Of a stretch of DNA of 64,000 bases, positions 39,006-48,966 are shown piece by piece. The notes beneath the pieces were generated by a model that saw nothing but the letters and a program-made list of their open reading frames with translations, was not told the origin of the DNA and ran no database searches. Made by a program: the position numbers and the translations under genes. Positions within the stretch are counted from its first letter, which is position 1, and every line of letters starts with the position of its first letter. The stretch is from an uncultured Pelagibacteraceae bacterium (GTDB lineage Bacteria > Pseudomonadota > Alphaproteobacteria > Pelagibacterales > Pelagibacteraceae): positions 1 through 64,000 of the forward strand of contig CABZLO010000003.1 in NCBI GenBank assembly GCA_902526595.1. The letters run 5' to 3'.

Positions 39006-39536
39006 GTGATTCCGCAAAAAGTAACAGACCATCTTGAGGAATATATTAGTCAGGAAATCTACGTACAAATAGCTGTAATTAAAGGTAAAGAAAAAGTTTC
39101 AACAGAGCTAGCTATAAATAAATATTTTAAAAGTAATCATTTTAGAGATTTAGCAGAGGGTAGACCTTATGATCATTTTATTGATGGATTAAGGGATAAA
39201 TGTCTTGCAAAATTAAAGAATTCACCAATGAGAAATAAGCAAACTGACGATCCAACAATAATTGAATTACAAAATAAATTAAACAAATTAAGCGATGAGG
39301 AGTTGGATAATACTTATTGGGAAATAGAAACTGGTGAATTTTTTACGGGAGATCAAATCAATGAATTAGAGGATATACGTAACAATTTAATATCTAATTT
39401 AATAATTAATGAAAATTCAAAACGAGACTCAGTATTGAATATAATTATGGGCTTTTGCGAAAAATATGAAAAGATATGTCAGAAAAAATATCCAGAAGCA
39501 CCACTTCCACTAGAAATTTTAAAATCTGTTAATTAA
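39006..39536 (+). CDS. Hypothetical protein
   Basis: 176 aa ORF, no recognised family. Confidence 0.6.
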   Translation: MIPQKVTDHLEEYISQEIYVQIAVIKGKEKVSTELAINKYFKSNHFRDLAEGRPYDHFIDGLRDKCLAKLKNSPMRNKQTDDPTIIELQNKLNKLSDEELDNTYWEIETGEFFTGDQINELEDIRNNLISNLIINENSKRDSVLNIIMGFCEKYEKICQKKYPEAPLPLEILKSVN

Positions 39537-39601
39537 ATTTTAAGGGTTCGCTCTTTAAGATATTACCTAAAGAGCTCCCTTATATTGCCTCTTTGGCATT
39601 T

Positions 39602-39625
39602 AAATCCAAAAGGATTTTATTTTTT
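39602..39625 (+). terminator. Rho-independent terminator-like element
   Basis: AAATCC-AAAA-GGATTT followed by TATTTTTT. Confidence 0.6.
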
Positions 39626-39654
39626 GTTTGTTTTTGAAATATAAAGCTATTCAG

Positions 39655-39684
39655 CTAAGTGTCAGGTGGTGATAGTTTTAACAT
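39655..39684 (-). other. Mini-ORF with strong Shine-Dalgarno (MLKLSPPDT*)
   Basis: AGGAGG 5 nt upstream of ATG on the minus strand in a convergent intergenic gap. Confidence 0.35.
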
Positions 39685-39818
39685 AATAACCTCCTCATAA
39701 AAAAATTAATTATAATTATGCAAATTTCAATTAATTTATTTTAGTTTTAATAAAATATATATCTTGAATACAACCTAATGCTTTAGTATATTCCCGGTAT
39801 CTTAAATCATCCTTTGAA

Positions 39819-40676
39819 TTAATTTTTATTTATCAACTCACTTATAAAATTTTCTCCATATCCTTGATCTACTGCTTTTTGGAAGTAATTTTTATTTACT
39901 TCAGCAACTTTTTCAGCTTCTGGAAAATCTTTTAAGAGATCTTGTATATAAGTTAAATCTTTTACAGAATTATTGGCAGTAAATTTAAATCCTGTAAAAT
40001 CGCCCTTTAATAAATTATCAAATACTCGGTTCAATGCTGCTGAATTTCCAGAACCAAGTTTTGCCACACTAAATACTTTTTGCAAATCCAAACCTAATTC
40101 TTTAGCACCTATTGCTAAATGATTTACTAAAGCGCCATTACCTAAAGATAAAAAATTATTTAAAAGTTTTGATTTAGCTCCCATTCCAACTTCTCCGAAA
40201 TAAAAGTAATCTTTGCAAAAAAATTTTAAATAAGGTTCAGCTTTTTTAAAATTCTCCTTAGAGGCACCAACAATTCCACCTAAGACACCTTCTTCTGCCT
40301 GAACAGGACCACCCATAACAGGACATTCCACATAGTTAATATTATTTTTTTTATAAATAGAGTTGGTTTCAATTGAGCCTGATTTGTTATGAGTGGTAAT
40401 ATCAATAACTATAGTTTTATCATTTAATATTTTAGATATTTTTTCTGAAATTGATTTTGCAATTGGAGTGTTAGTAACACATATAAAAAGAGCATCTAAA
40501 TTTTTATTCCCAAAATCCTCAAAAGAATTAACTTCTTCTGCCCCTTCTTTGGTAATCTTTTCAATAGGTTTTCTATTTTTGTTAGCTATTACAAAAAGTT
40601 TATTTTTATTTTTTAAAATATTTTTGGCTATTCCATACCCCATATATCCAACACCAATAAATCCAATATTTTTCAT
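39819..40676 (-). CDS. 3-hydroxyisobutyrate dehydrogenase-family NAD(P)-dependent oxidoreductase
   Basis: IGFIGVGYMGYGIAKNIL, VECPVMGGPVQAEEG. Confidence 0.9.
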   Translation of the reverse strand: MKNIGFIGVGYMGYGIAKNILKNKNKLFVIANKNRKPIEKITKEGAEEVNSFEDFGNKNLDALFICVTNTPIAKSISEKISKILNDKTIVIDITTHNKSGSIETNSIYKKNNINYVECPVMGGPVQAEEGVLGGIVGASKENFKKAEPYLKFFCKDYFYFGEVGMGAKSKLLNNFLSLGNGALVNHLAIGAKELGLDLQKVFSVAKLGSGNSAALNRVFDNLLKGDFTGFKFTANNSVKDLTYIQDLLKDFPEAEKVAEVNKNYFQKAVDQGYGENFISELINKN

Positions 40677-40688
40677 AAATTCCTTAGT

Positions 40689-41591
40689 TTAAGTTTTTTG
40701 TCCTTCTGTTCTAATAAACATTATACCAAAAATTATAATTCCTATAACACCTATAATTTTATTATAATCAAATGGCACGCCAAAAATTATGAAGTTTATA
40801 ATTGTTGACCAGACTAATTGAGAATATTGAAAGTTAGTTACAAATGACAAATTTGAAAGTTGAATTGCATAAATAATTAAGGAATGACTAACAAACCCAG
40901 CAACACCAAGAAGAGTTAAATAAAGCCAGTAAATATTTTTTTCTAATGGAATCCAATTAAAAAATATAAAAATACTGAAAATGATTGCTCCTAATATTGA
41001 AGTATAAAAGATTGCAGCAAATGGATCATTATCTCCTGATACAACTTTTGTAAAAAATTGATATAGAGCCCAGCATATAGGTGGCACAATAGGAAAAATT
41101 AAATCTAGGCTTAATATTTTCATACTAGGCCCCAGAGAATAAACAATTGAGCCAAAACTCAGTAGCATTAAAGCTATCCCTTTAGGCGTTAAAATATCTT
41201 TTAAAAAATATGCTGATAACAAAGAGACTATTAGTGGCGCAGTAAAGAAGACCACATAAATATCAACCAAATCGAATTTTTGTAAAGAATAAAACATAAA
41301 TGATGTAGCAGTAACCATTAGAGTTGATCTGATTATTTGTACTTTAAAATTTTTCTTTAAATTAACTTTTGGCTTAAATATTAAAAAAAATATTATTAGA
41401 GAAACCATGTGAAAAAAAAATCTTCCCCATATTGCTTGTGTTACTGGCATTACAGTTCCGAGATATTTTGCAGTAGAGTCCATGCAAACAAACATAAAAA
41501 ATCCCCCAGCAGCTAATAAAATTACATTAATTAATGAAGTTTGTTTTGGCACTGTGAGATTTTTAATTACATTACAACGCCTACTTGCCAA
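40689..41591 (-). CDS. EamA/DMT-family transporter
   Basis: About 10 TM segments; FVCMDSTAKYLG, AIWGRFFFH. Confidence 0.87.
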   Translation of the reverse strand: MASRRCNVIKNLTVPKQTSLINVILLAAGGFFMFVCMDSTAKYLGTVMPVTQAIWGRFFFHMVSLIIFFLIFKPKVNLKKNFKVQIIRSTLMVTATSFMFYSLQKFDLVDIYVVFFTAPLIVSLLSAYFLKDILTPKGIALMLLSFGSIVYSLGPSMKILSLDLIFPIVPPICWALYQFFTKVVSGDNDPFAAIFYTSILGAIIFSIFIFFNWIPLEKNIYWLYLTLLGVAGFVSHSLIIYAIQLSNLSFVTNFQYSQLVWSTIINFIIFGVPFDYNKIIGVIGIIIFGIMFIRTEGQKT

Positions 41592-43072
41592 GGATTAAAC
41601 TCCTCGTCACCGTAGCCATTGATCTCACTTTTTGATTTATTTCCTGATGCTGTGTTTACTACTAATTCAAATATATTTTGACCCACTTCTTCTACTTTTT
41701 CTTTACCTTCTGCAATAGTTCCACAATTTATATCCATGTCTTCTGACATTTTTTCATACATAGCAGAATTAGTTGAAAGCTTCAGGCTTGGAACAGGCTT
41801 ACATCCAAAACAAGAGCCACGACCTGTAGTAAAACAAATTACATTTGCTCCAGATGCAACTTGTCCTGTTACAGATACTGGATCGTAACCAGGTGAGTCC
41901 ATGAAATTAAATCCTTTATTTTTTAATGGTTCAGCATATTGCAAGACATCTTGAAGTATAGAATTTCCACCTTTAGCAACTGCTCCTAATGATTTTTCTA
42001 ATATAGTTGTTAGTCCACCTCTCTTGTTTCCTGGTGCAGGATTGTTATCCATCGAGCTATTATTGATTGAGGTATAATGCTTCCACCATTCTAGTCTTTT
42101 AATTAGTTTGTCTGCAGTTTCTTGTGAATTAGCTCTATTAATTAATAAATGTTCTGCACCATAAATTTCTGGAGTTTCAGATAAAATTGAACTTCCTCCT
42201 TTTTTTACCAAAAGATCTGCTGCAATCCCTAATGCTGGATTAGCAGTTATCCCTGAATACCCATCGGAACCTCCACACTGCAAAGCAAGTGTCAAATGGC
42301 TAACAGATTGAGAAGACCTTTTAACATTGTTTGCTTCTGGTAATAAATTTTTGATTTGTGAAAGAACTTTATCTACAATTTTTTTTGTTCCACCTTCATC
42401 TTGAATAGTAAGAAAATGAATTCTATTATGCTTTTTTAAAGACTCGTCAAACAAACTAACCTGAGCACATTCACAACCCAAACCTATCACAAATACGTGA
42501 GAAAAATTTGGATGATTTTTAAATCCATCAATAGTTCTTTGGAACATTTGCATTCCTTCACTTTCAGTATTCATTCCACATCCTGTAGAGTGAGTAATAG
42601 GAACTATTCCGTCAATATTAGGATAATCTTTTAAAATATTGGAGTATTTAATTTTTTCGACAATCATCTTTGTTACTGTGGCTGAGCAATTAACAGTACT
42701 TACAATTCCAATATAATTTCTTGTAGCTACTTGGCCATTATCTCTTAAAATTCCATTGAAAAATGTATCAGTTTTTTCATCGACAATATGCTTCTTATCT
42801 GTAACTTTAAAATCTCTTTTGAATTCTCTAAATTCCAAATTATGTGAATGTACATGTTGTCCTGGTTTAATATCGTCTAATGCAAAACCGATTATTTGAT
42901 CATATTTTATTATAGGATCACCTTTTTTAATTGTTTTTAAACAGACTTTATGACCAAAAGGTATTGGATCAACAGTACTAATTTCATGACCTTCAATTTT
43001 TGTTTTTTCAGGAATGATGAATTGACTTACGCCAACATTGTCATTCTGATTTAAAACTATTAGATTATTCAT
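41567..43072 (-). CDS. UxaA/GarD family sugar-acid dehydratase (altronate/galactarate type)
   Basis: TVNCSATV, THSTGCGM, CGGSDGYSGITANPALG, GRGSCFGCKPVPSLK. Confidence 0.92.
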   Translation of the reverse strand: MNNLIVLNQNDNVGVSQFIIPEKTKIEGHEISTVDPIPFGHKVCLKTIKKGDPIIKYDQIIGFALDDIKPGQHVHSHNLEFREFKRDFKVTDKKHIVDEKTDTFFNGILRDNGQVATRNYIGIVSTVNCSATVTKMIVEKIKYSNILKDYPNIDGIVPITHSTGCGMNTESEGMQMFQRTIDGFKNHPNFSHVFVIGLGCECAQVSLFDESLKKHNRIHFLTIQDEGGTKKIVDKVLSQIKNLLPEANNVKRSSQSVSHLTLALQCGGSDGYSGITANPALGIAADLLVKKGGSSILSETPEIYGAEHLLINRANSQETADKLIKRLEWWKHYTSINNSSMDNNPAPGNKRGGLTTILEKSLGAVAKGGNSILQDVLQYAEPLKNKGFNFMDSPGYDPVSVTGQVASGANVICFTTGRGSCFGCKPVPSLKLSTNSAMYEKMSEDMDINCGTIAEGKEKVEEVGQNIFELVVNTASGNKSKSEINGYGDEEFNPWQVGVVM

Positions 43073-43119
43073 AAAATTATTATATAACTATTATTTTAAA
43101 CAGACCATTATAAAATATT

Positions 43120-44904
43120 ATGCCAAAAAAACGAAAAAAGAGTTTCAGAAGTCAACAATGGTTTAATAATCCAAAAAATCCAGACATGACTGCTCTATAT
43201 TTAGAGCGTTATCTAAATTATGGACTTACTAGAAAAGAGTTACAATCAGGAAATCCTATAATTGGAATTGCTCAATCTGGCAGTGACCTTTCTCCATGTA
43301 ATCGACATTTTTTATCTTTAAGTAAAAGAATCAAGGATGGAGTAAGAAGAGCAGGTGGCATTCCTATGGAATTTCCAACACATCCAATTCAAGAAACAGG
43401 TAAAAGACCAACAGCTATGCTTGACCGAAATCTATCATATTTATCTTTAGTAGAAGTTTTGTATGGTTATCCAATTGATGGAGTAATATTAACAACTGGA
43501 TGTGATAAAACTACTCCAGCAGCCTTGATGGCAGCAGCCACAGTAAATATTCCAGCAATAGTTTTATCTGGCGGTCCAATGTTAGATGGAGTTTATAAAG
43601 GAAAATTAGCTGGTTCAGGAATGGTAGTCTGGGAAGCTAGAAAAATGTTAGCTAAAGGAGAAATAAAGTATGAAGAGTTTATGGATATGGTTTCATCATC
43701 TTCACCAAGTGCTGGGCATTGTAATACAATGGGAACTGCATCCTCTATGAATTCAGTAGCCGAAGCATTAGGAATGTCTTTACCTGGAGGAGCAGTTACA
43801 CCTGCGCCTTATAGAGAAAGAGAACAAATTTCTTACGAAACTGGAAAAAGAATTGTAGGAATGGTACATGAAAATTTAACTCCTTCAAAAATTATGACCC
43901 GTAAAGCATTTGAAAATGCTGTTGTCGTTGCAAGTGCAATAGGTGGATCAAGTAACTGCACAACTCATTTGAGTGCGATCGCAAAACATATGGGAATTAA
44001 ATTTAATCTTTCTGAATGGCAAAAACTAGGACACAATATTCCTCTATTAGTTAATTGCCAGCCTGCAGGAGAATATTTAATGGAAAGCTTTCACAGAGCT
44101 GGAGCAATCCCTGCTGTAATGAAAGAATTAATTAAAAATAAAAAACTTCATACGAACATAAAGACTGTTACAGGAAAAACAGTTAAAGAGAATTTAAGAA
44201 AAAAAATTGATGTAGACAATAATGTAATTAAATCATTTAAAAATTCATTAGCAGAAAAAGCTGGCTTTTTAGTAATGAAGAGCAATTTTTTTTCCTCAGC
44301 AATTATGAAAACGTCAGTAATTAGTAAAGAATTTAAAGAAAGATATCTATCCAATCCTAAACACCTAAATGTATTTAATGGAAAAGCGGTAGTATTTGAA
44401 GGACCAGAGGATTACCACAAGAGATTAAATAGTAAGAAATTAAAAATTGATGAAAATTCAATATTAATTGTAAGAGGCTGCGGGCCAGTAGGTTACCCTG
44501 GGTCTGCTGAGGTTGTAAATATGCAACCACCTGACAGATTGTTAAAAAAAGGTATACGTCATTTACCAACACTAGGAGACGGTAGACAGAGTGGTACTTC
44601 AGAAAGCCCTTCAATACTTCATGTTTCCCCAGAGTCAGCAGTAGGTGGAGATCTGGGAATTGTAAAAACTGGAGATAAAATGATAATAGATTTGAACAAA
44701 AGAAGGGTCGATTTATTAATTTCTAAATCAGAATTTAAAAAAAGGAGAAAAAATAAAAAGTTATTTAAGGCAAATAACCAGACTCCTTGGCAAGAGATTT
44801 TCAGAAATACAGTAGGACAGCTTGAAGATGGAGCGTGTATTAATTCTCGAGGCAGATATTTAGACGTATCACATACCAAAGGTTTACCAAGAGACTCTCA
44901 CTAA
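43120..44904 (+). CDS. IlvD/Edd-family sugar-acid dehydratase
   Basis: LTTGCDKTTPAALMAAA, GHCNTMGTASSMN, GDGRQSGTS. Confidence 0.92.
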   Translation: MPKKRKKSFRSQQWFNNPKNPDMTALYLERYLNYGLTRKELQSGNPIIGIAQSGSDLSPCNRHFLSLSKRIKDGVRRAGGIPMEFPTHPIQETGKRPTAMLDRNLSYLSLVEVLYGYPIDGVILTTGCDKTTPAALMAAATVNIPAIVLSGGPMLDGVYKGKLAGSGMVVWEARKMLAKGEIKYEEFMDMVSSSSPSAGHCNTMGTASSMNSVAEALGMSLPGGAVTPAPYREREQISYETGKRIVGMVHENLTPSKIMTRKAFENAVVVASAIGGSSNCTTHLSAIAKHMGIKFNLSEWQKLGHNIPLLVNCQPAGEYLMESFHRAGAIPAVMKELIKNKKLHTNIKTVTGKTVKENLRKKIDVDNNVIKSFKNSLAEKAGFLVMKSNFFSSAIMKTSVISKEFKERYLSNPKHLNVFNGKAVVFEGPEDYHKRLNSKKLKIDENSILIVRGCGPVGYPGSAEVVNMQPPDRLLKKGIRHLPTLGDGRQSGTSESPSILHVSPESAVGGDLGIVKTGDKMIIDLNKRRVDLLISKSEFKKRRKNKKLFKANNQTPWQEIFRNTVGQLEDGACINSRGRYLDVSHTKGLPRDSH

Positions 44905-44907
44905 TAT

Positions 44908-45873
44908 ATGCCAAAAATATTAGTTTCTAGAAAAATTTCTGATTTAGCAGAGGAAAAACTTAAAAAAGAATTTGACGTAACGCTTAATCTTAAAGATGAG
45001 CCTATTCCTGAAAATGAATTAATAAAAATTATTAATGATTATGATGGAATGATTTCAACAGGTTTTGATAAAATCAGTGAAAATTTTTTTAATAATTTAA
45101 ACGGAAAATTAAAAATTGTAGCTCAGGTTGGTGTTGGTTACGATAATATTTCTATTAAATCTGCAGGAGAAAAAAAAATTAAGGTAACAAATACTCCAAA
45201 TGTTCTTAATGAAGCAGTTGCGGAAACAACTATTCTTTTGATATTGGCAGCCTCAAGAAGAATAGGAGAGGCTTATAATTTAGTTAAGTCTGATGACTGG
45301 AAAAATCAAAAACCAGATCTTACTAAATTTATGATAGGTAACTCTGTGACAGGTAAAACTCTTGGAATTATTGGAATGGGAAGAATAGGTCGTATCGCTG
45401 CAAAAAGTGCCAAAGCATTTGGTATGAAAATTATTTATTATAACAGGAATAAACTCTCAGAAGATTTAGAAGATGGGGCTAAATATTATTCAGATTTAAA
45501 TTCTATGTTACCTAAGTGCGACTTTGTAAGTATCCATACACCAGCTACACCAGACACAAAACATATTATAAATGAATTAACACTAAGTTTATTACCTAAA
45601 CATTCAGTGGTTATTAATACTTCAAGAGGATCTACAATTGATGATGATGCCTTAATAGATGCGTTAGAAAATAAAAAAATTTATGGTGCAGGTCTTGATG
45701 TTTTTAACAATGAGCCTAATTTAGATAAAAGATACTTAAAATTGGAAAATTGTTTTGTCTTACCTCACATCGGAAGTGCTACTCATGAAACAAGGTTAGC
45801 AATGAGTATGATGGCTGTAGAAAACATTTATTGTTTCTTTAATAATAAACCTTTAATTTCTGAAGTAATTTAA
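44908..45873 (+). CDS. D-isomer specific 2-hydroxyacid dehydrogenase
   Basis: LGIIGMGRIGRIAAKSAKAFG, VVINTSRGSTIDDDAL, LPHIGSATHETR. Confidence 0.93.
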   Translation: MPKILVSRKISDLAEEKLKKEFDVTLNLKDEPIPENELIKIINDYDGMISTGFDKISENFFNNLNGKLKIVAQVGVGYDNISIKSAGEKKIKVTNTPNVLNEAVAETTILLILAASRRIGEAYNLVKSDDWKNQKPDLTKFMIGNSVTGKTLGIIGMGRIGRIAAKSAKAFGMKIIYYNRNKLSEDLEDGAKYYSDLNSMLPKCDFVSIHTPATPDTKHIINELTLSLLPKHSVVINTSRGSTIDDDALIDALENKKIYGAGLDVFNNEPNLDKRYLKLENCFVLPHIGSATHETRLAMSMMAVENIYCFFNNKPLISEVI

Positions 45874-45997
45874 CACAACTCAAAGTTGAAGTTTAAAAGA
45901 TATATATAATTTCTAAACATAAATTAAATGTGCACATGTTGAAAACTAATTTCTTTTATGTTTAAATTTATAAAAAAACATAAACGAGAGGAAGATA

Positions 45998-47014
45998 ATG
46001 TTTAAATTAATATCAAAAACTATAGCTGCAATAGCTATTGTTTCAGTTGCTTTATTTGGCTCTGCGAATGCAAAGACTTTAAAGATTGAAACACACTTTA
46101 CTGCTAGTTCACCGAATGGTGAAGTTGCAGCTCAATTTGCTAAAAACGTAGAAATGTTTTCTGGTGGAAGCTTAAAAGTAGAAATGTTCTACTCATCTTC
46201 TGTAACAGGAAAATCAGCTGAGGTATTTAACTCTGCTCAAACTGGAATTATCGATTGTGATATGACTGGTGCTGGTTACCAAACTGGTAAAAATGCAGCG
46301 TTTCAATTCGCAGGTGATGTAATGGGTGGATATGACAACCCATATCAACAATATGATTTCTTAAAGTTCCCAGGAGCTCAAGAAGCTGTTGATGCCCTTT
46401 ATAATAAATATGGAATGACTTTAATTGGTTGGTGGATACCAGGACATGAGTCTCTAATATCTAGTAAACCAATTCCAGATGTTGCATCTATCAAAGACTT
46501 TAAATTTAGATCACCTCCAGGAATGGAAAGTATGATCTTTACAGCATTAGGCGCTAAACCAATCGTTATGGACTTTGGTGAAGTTCCAACTGCTTTACAA
46601 ACTGGTCTAATTGATGGTGCTGACTATTCATCTTTAGCAACTAACTATGCAGGTGGACACTATGAGCAAAATAAATATGCTACATATCCAGGTTTTCACT
46701 CTATGCCAGCTGACCACTTAGCTTGTAATACGAAAGTATGGAACAAGTTAAAACCGCATGAAAAGGGTGCAATGAAAGCTGCTATTGAAATTTGTGGAAG
46801 AACTATCACAAGTTTAGTGGAGAGAAAAAATGCAGAAGCTGTGAAAGCTTTGAAAGAAATGGGTGTTACTCTTCATGACTGGTCTAAAGAGGATAGAGCT
46901 AAATTTAGACAAGCTGCTCTTGGTGCTTGGGAAGAGTGGAGAAAAAAATCTCCTGAAGCAGATGCTCTTATAGATATACATACAGCTTATATGAAAGCTA
47001 ACGGTATCCTATAA
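45998..47014 (+). CDS. dctP: TRAP transporter substrate-binding protein
   Basis: Signal peptide; FRSPPGMESMIFTALGAKPIVMDFGEVPTALQTGLIDGAD. Confidence 0.95.
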   Translation: MFKLISKTIAAIAIVSVALFGSANAKTLKIETHFTASSPNGEVAAQFAKNVEMFSGGSLKVEMFYSSSVTGKSAEVFNSAQTGIIDCDMTGAGYQTGKNAAFQFAGDVMGGYDNPYQQYDFLKFPGAQEAVDALYNKYGMTLIGWWIPGHESLISSKPIPDVASIKDFKFRSPPGMESMIFTALGAKPIVMDFGEVPTALQTGLIDGADYSSLATNYAGGHYEQNKYATYPGFHSMPADHLACNTKVWNKLKPHEKGAMKAAIEICGRTITSLVERKNAEAVKALKEMGVTLHDWSKEDRAKFRQAALGAWEEWRKKSPEADALIDIHTAYMKANGIL

Positions 47015-47035
47015 GTAAAAGCACATTAAAATCTT

Positions 47036-47063
47036 GAAGGGCCTGAAAAAGGCCCTTCTTATT
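47036..47063 (+). terminator. Strong hairpin between dctP and dctQ
   Basis: GAAGGGCC-TGAAAAA-GGCCCTTC-TTATT, perfect 8-bp GC-rich stem. Confidence 0.75.
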
Positions 47064-47081
47064 AATTTAAAATTTTAGCTT

Positions 47082-47651
47082 ATGCTTGATAAACAATTAC
47101 AACAACAAAATGAAAAAGTTGCAAGCAAAGATGATTTTCCAATAAATTGGATTGATAGAATTTCTTTATTTTTAAGTCATACAATTAAGTATTTGATACC
47201 AATAATCGTACTTGTCATGATGTATGAAATTTTTATGAGGTACATAGTTTTTAAACCAACCTTGTGGGCCAATGAATTATGTTTATGGTTGGCTGGTGTT
47301 TGTTATTTAGTTGGTGGAATTTATGCAACAAGGTTAAGAAGCCATATTAGAATAGTATTACTATACGATTGGGTCAGCAGACCAACTCAGAGAATTTTTG
47401 ATTTAATTAGCACTATAATTATAGTGCTTTTTGCAACTGCTGTAATCTATGGTGGCATGGAAGATGCAGTAAGATCATTTGTAAATTGGGAGAGATTTGC
47501 AACATATTGGGATCCACCTATTCCTGCTACTATGAAGCCTCTTACACTTATATGTGTTTTTCTTATTGCCGTACAATCTGTAAATAATTTAATTATCGAT
47601 TGGAGAAATCCTAAAGAAAAACAATACGATCCATCTAAAGAGTTAAAATAA
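47082..47651 (+). CDS. dctQ: TRAP transporter small permease
   Basis: 4 TM segments; YEIFMRYIVFKPTLWANELCLWL. Confidence 0.92.
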   Translation: MLDKQLQQQNEKVASKDDFPINWIDRISLFLSHTIKYLIPIIVLVMMYEIFMRYIVFKPTLWANELCLWLAGVCYLVGGIYATRLRSHIRIVLLYDWVSRPTQRIFDLISTIIIVLFATAVIYGGMEDAVRSFVNWERFATYWDPPIPATMKPLTLICVFLIAVQSVNNLIIDWRNPKEKQYDPSKELK

Positions 47652-47652
47652 A

Positions 47653-48966
47653 ATGGAAATAGGCTCACTTTCATTAATACTTATAGTTGGGTTACTAATT
47701 CTTATATCTATTGGTGTTCCAATGGGTTTTGCCTCTGGTTTTATGGGTGCAGTATTAGTATTTCTTTATATTGGTGAGCATGCATTAGGTATTTTGCTTT
47801 CAAGATATTATTCTCTTGTGGTTACATATTCCTTTTTATCAGTACCTTTATTTATATTTATGGCCTCCTTGCTTGAACGCTCAAATATAGCAAGAGATTT
47901 ATATGATGCTTTAAATGCGTGGTTAAGAAAAACAAGAGGTGGAGTAGGTGTTGTTACTGCTATCATGGCAACAATTATGGCTGCCATGAGTGGAATTATT
48001 GGAGGAGAAATAGTTCTATTAGGATTGATTGCACTACCTCAAATGTTGAGATTAAAATATGATCAAGATATGTCCATTGGAATTATTTGTGCTTCAGGTT
48101 CTTTAGGTACAATGATTCCACCATCTATTGTTTTAATCATTTATGGTTTAACGACAGAAACATCTATAACAATGTTGTTCCAAGAAGCAATTGTTCCAGG
48201 TTTATTGATTTCAGGATTAATCATTACTTACATTTTAATTAGAACAAGATTACAGCCACATCTTGCACCATTAAGTGATGAAGCGCCTTTAACTTTAAAA
48301 GAAAAAATGTCATATCTTCCAGGTCTGTTACCACCTATAGGAATAGTTATAATTGTTTTAGGCTCAATTTATTCAGGAATAACTGGAATTACAGAAGCAG
48401 CTGGAATGGGTGTTGTTGCTACATTAATTATAATTTTTGCTAGAAGAGAATTAACATGGTTTTTATTTAAAGATGCATTAACTAGAACATTTAAAGCATC
48501 AGGAACTATTTTAACTATTACTTTTGGTGCAACAGTTTTAGCAGGTGCCTATTCTCTTGCTGGAGGTCCAAAATATGTAGCAGAGACTATCTTAGCTTAT
48601 GATTTAAAACCAATGTATCTAATTTTTATGATGCAAATAATGTTTTTGATTATGGGAGCATTTATGGATTGGGTTGGGATTGTCTTATTAGCAATGCCAG
48701 TATTTTTACCAATTGTTATTGCACTTGGATTTGATCCAATTTGGTTTGGAATTTTATTTTGTGTGAATATGCAAGTTTCATTTTTAAGTCCTCCATTTGG
48801 ACCCGCAGCTTTCTACTTAAAATCTGTAGCACCACCACATATATCTTTAACAGATATATTTAGAGGTTTTGCCCCATTTATTGTAATTCAATTGATTGTA
48901 CTTGCATGTGTAATGTTTTTTCCTGAGGCAATGACACAAAATTTCCACGAGTTTAAATCAAAATAA
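47653..48966 (+). CDS. dctM: TRAP transporter large permease
   Basis: GVPMGFASG, FIFMASLLERSNIARDLYDAL, GSLGTMIPPSI. Confidence 0.95.
   Translation: MEIGSLSLILIVGLLILISIGVPMGFASGFMGAVLVFLYIGEHALGILLSRYYSLVVTYSFLSVPLFIFMASLLERSNIARDLYDALNAWLRKTRGGVGVVTAIMATIMAAMSGIIGGEIVLLGLIALPQMLRLKYDQDMSIGIICASGSLGTMIPPSIVLIIYGLTTETSITMLFQEAIVPGLLISGLIITYILIRTRLQPHLAPLSDEAPLTLKEKMSYLPGLLPPIGIVIIVLGSIYSGITGITEAAGMGVVATLIIIFARRELTWFLFKDALTRTFKASGTILTITFGATVLAGAYSLAGGPKYVAETILAYDLKPMYLIFMMQIMFLIMGAFMDWVGIVLLAMPVFLPIVIALGFDPIWFGILFCVNMQVSFLSPPFGPAAFYLKSVAPPHISLTDIFRGFAPFIVIQLIVLACVMFFPEAMTQNFHEFKSK

Noticed and set aside
44148-44879. Three reverse-strand ORFs opposite the IlvD-like gene
   Set aside because: All antisense to a strongly motif-supported dehydratase
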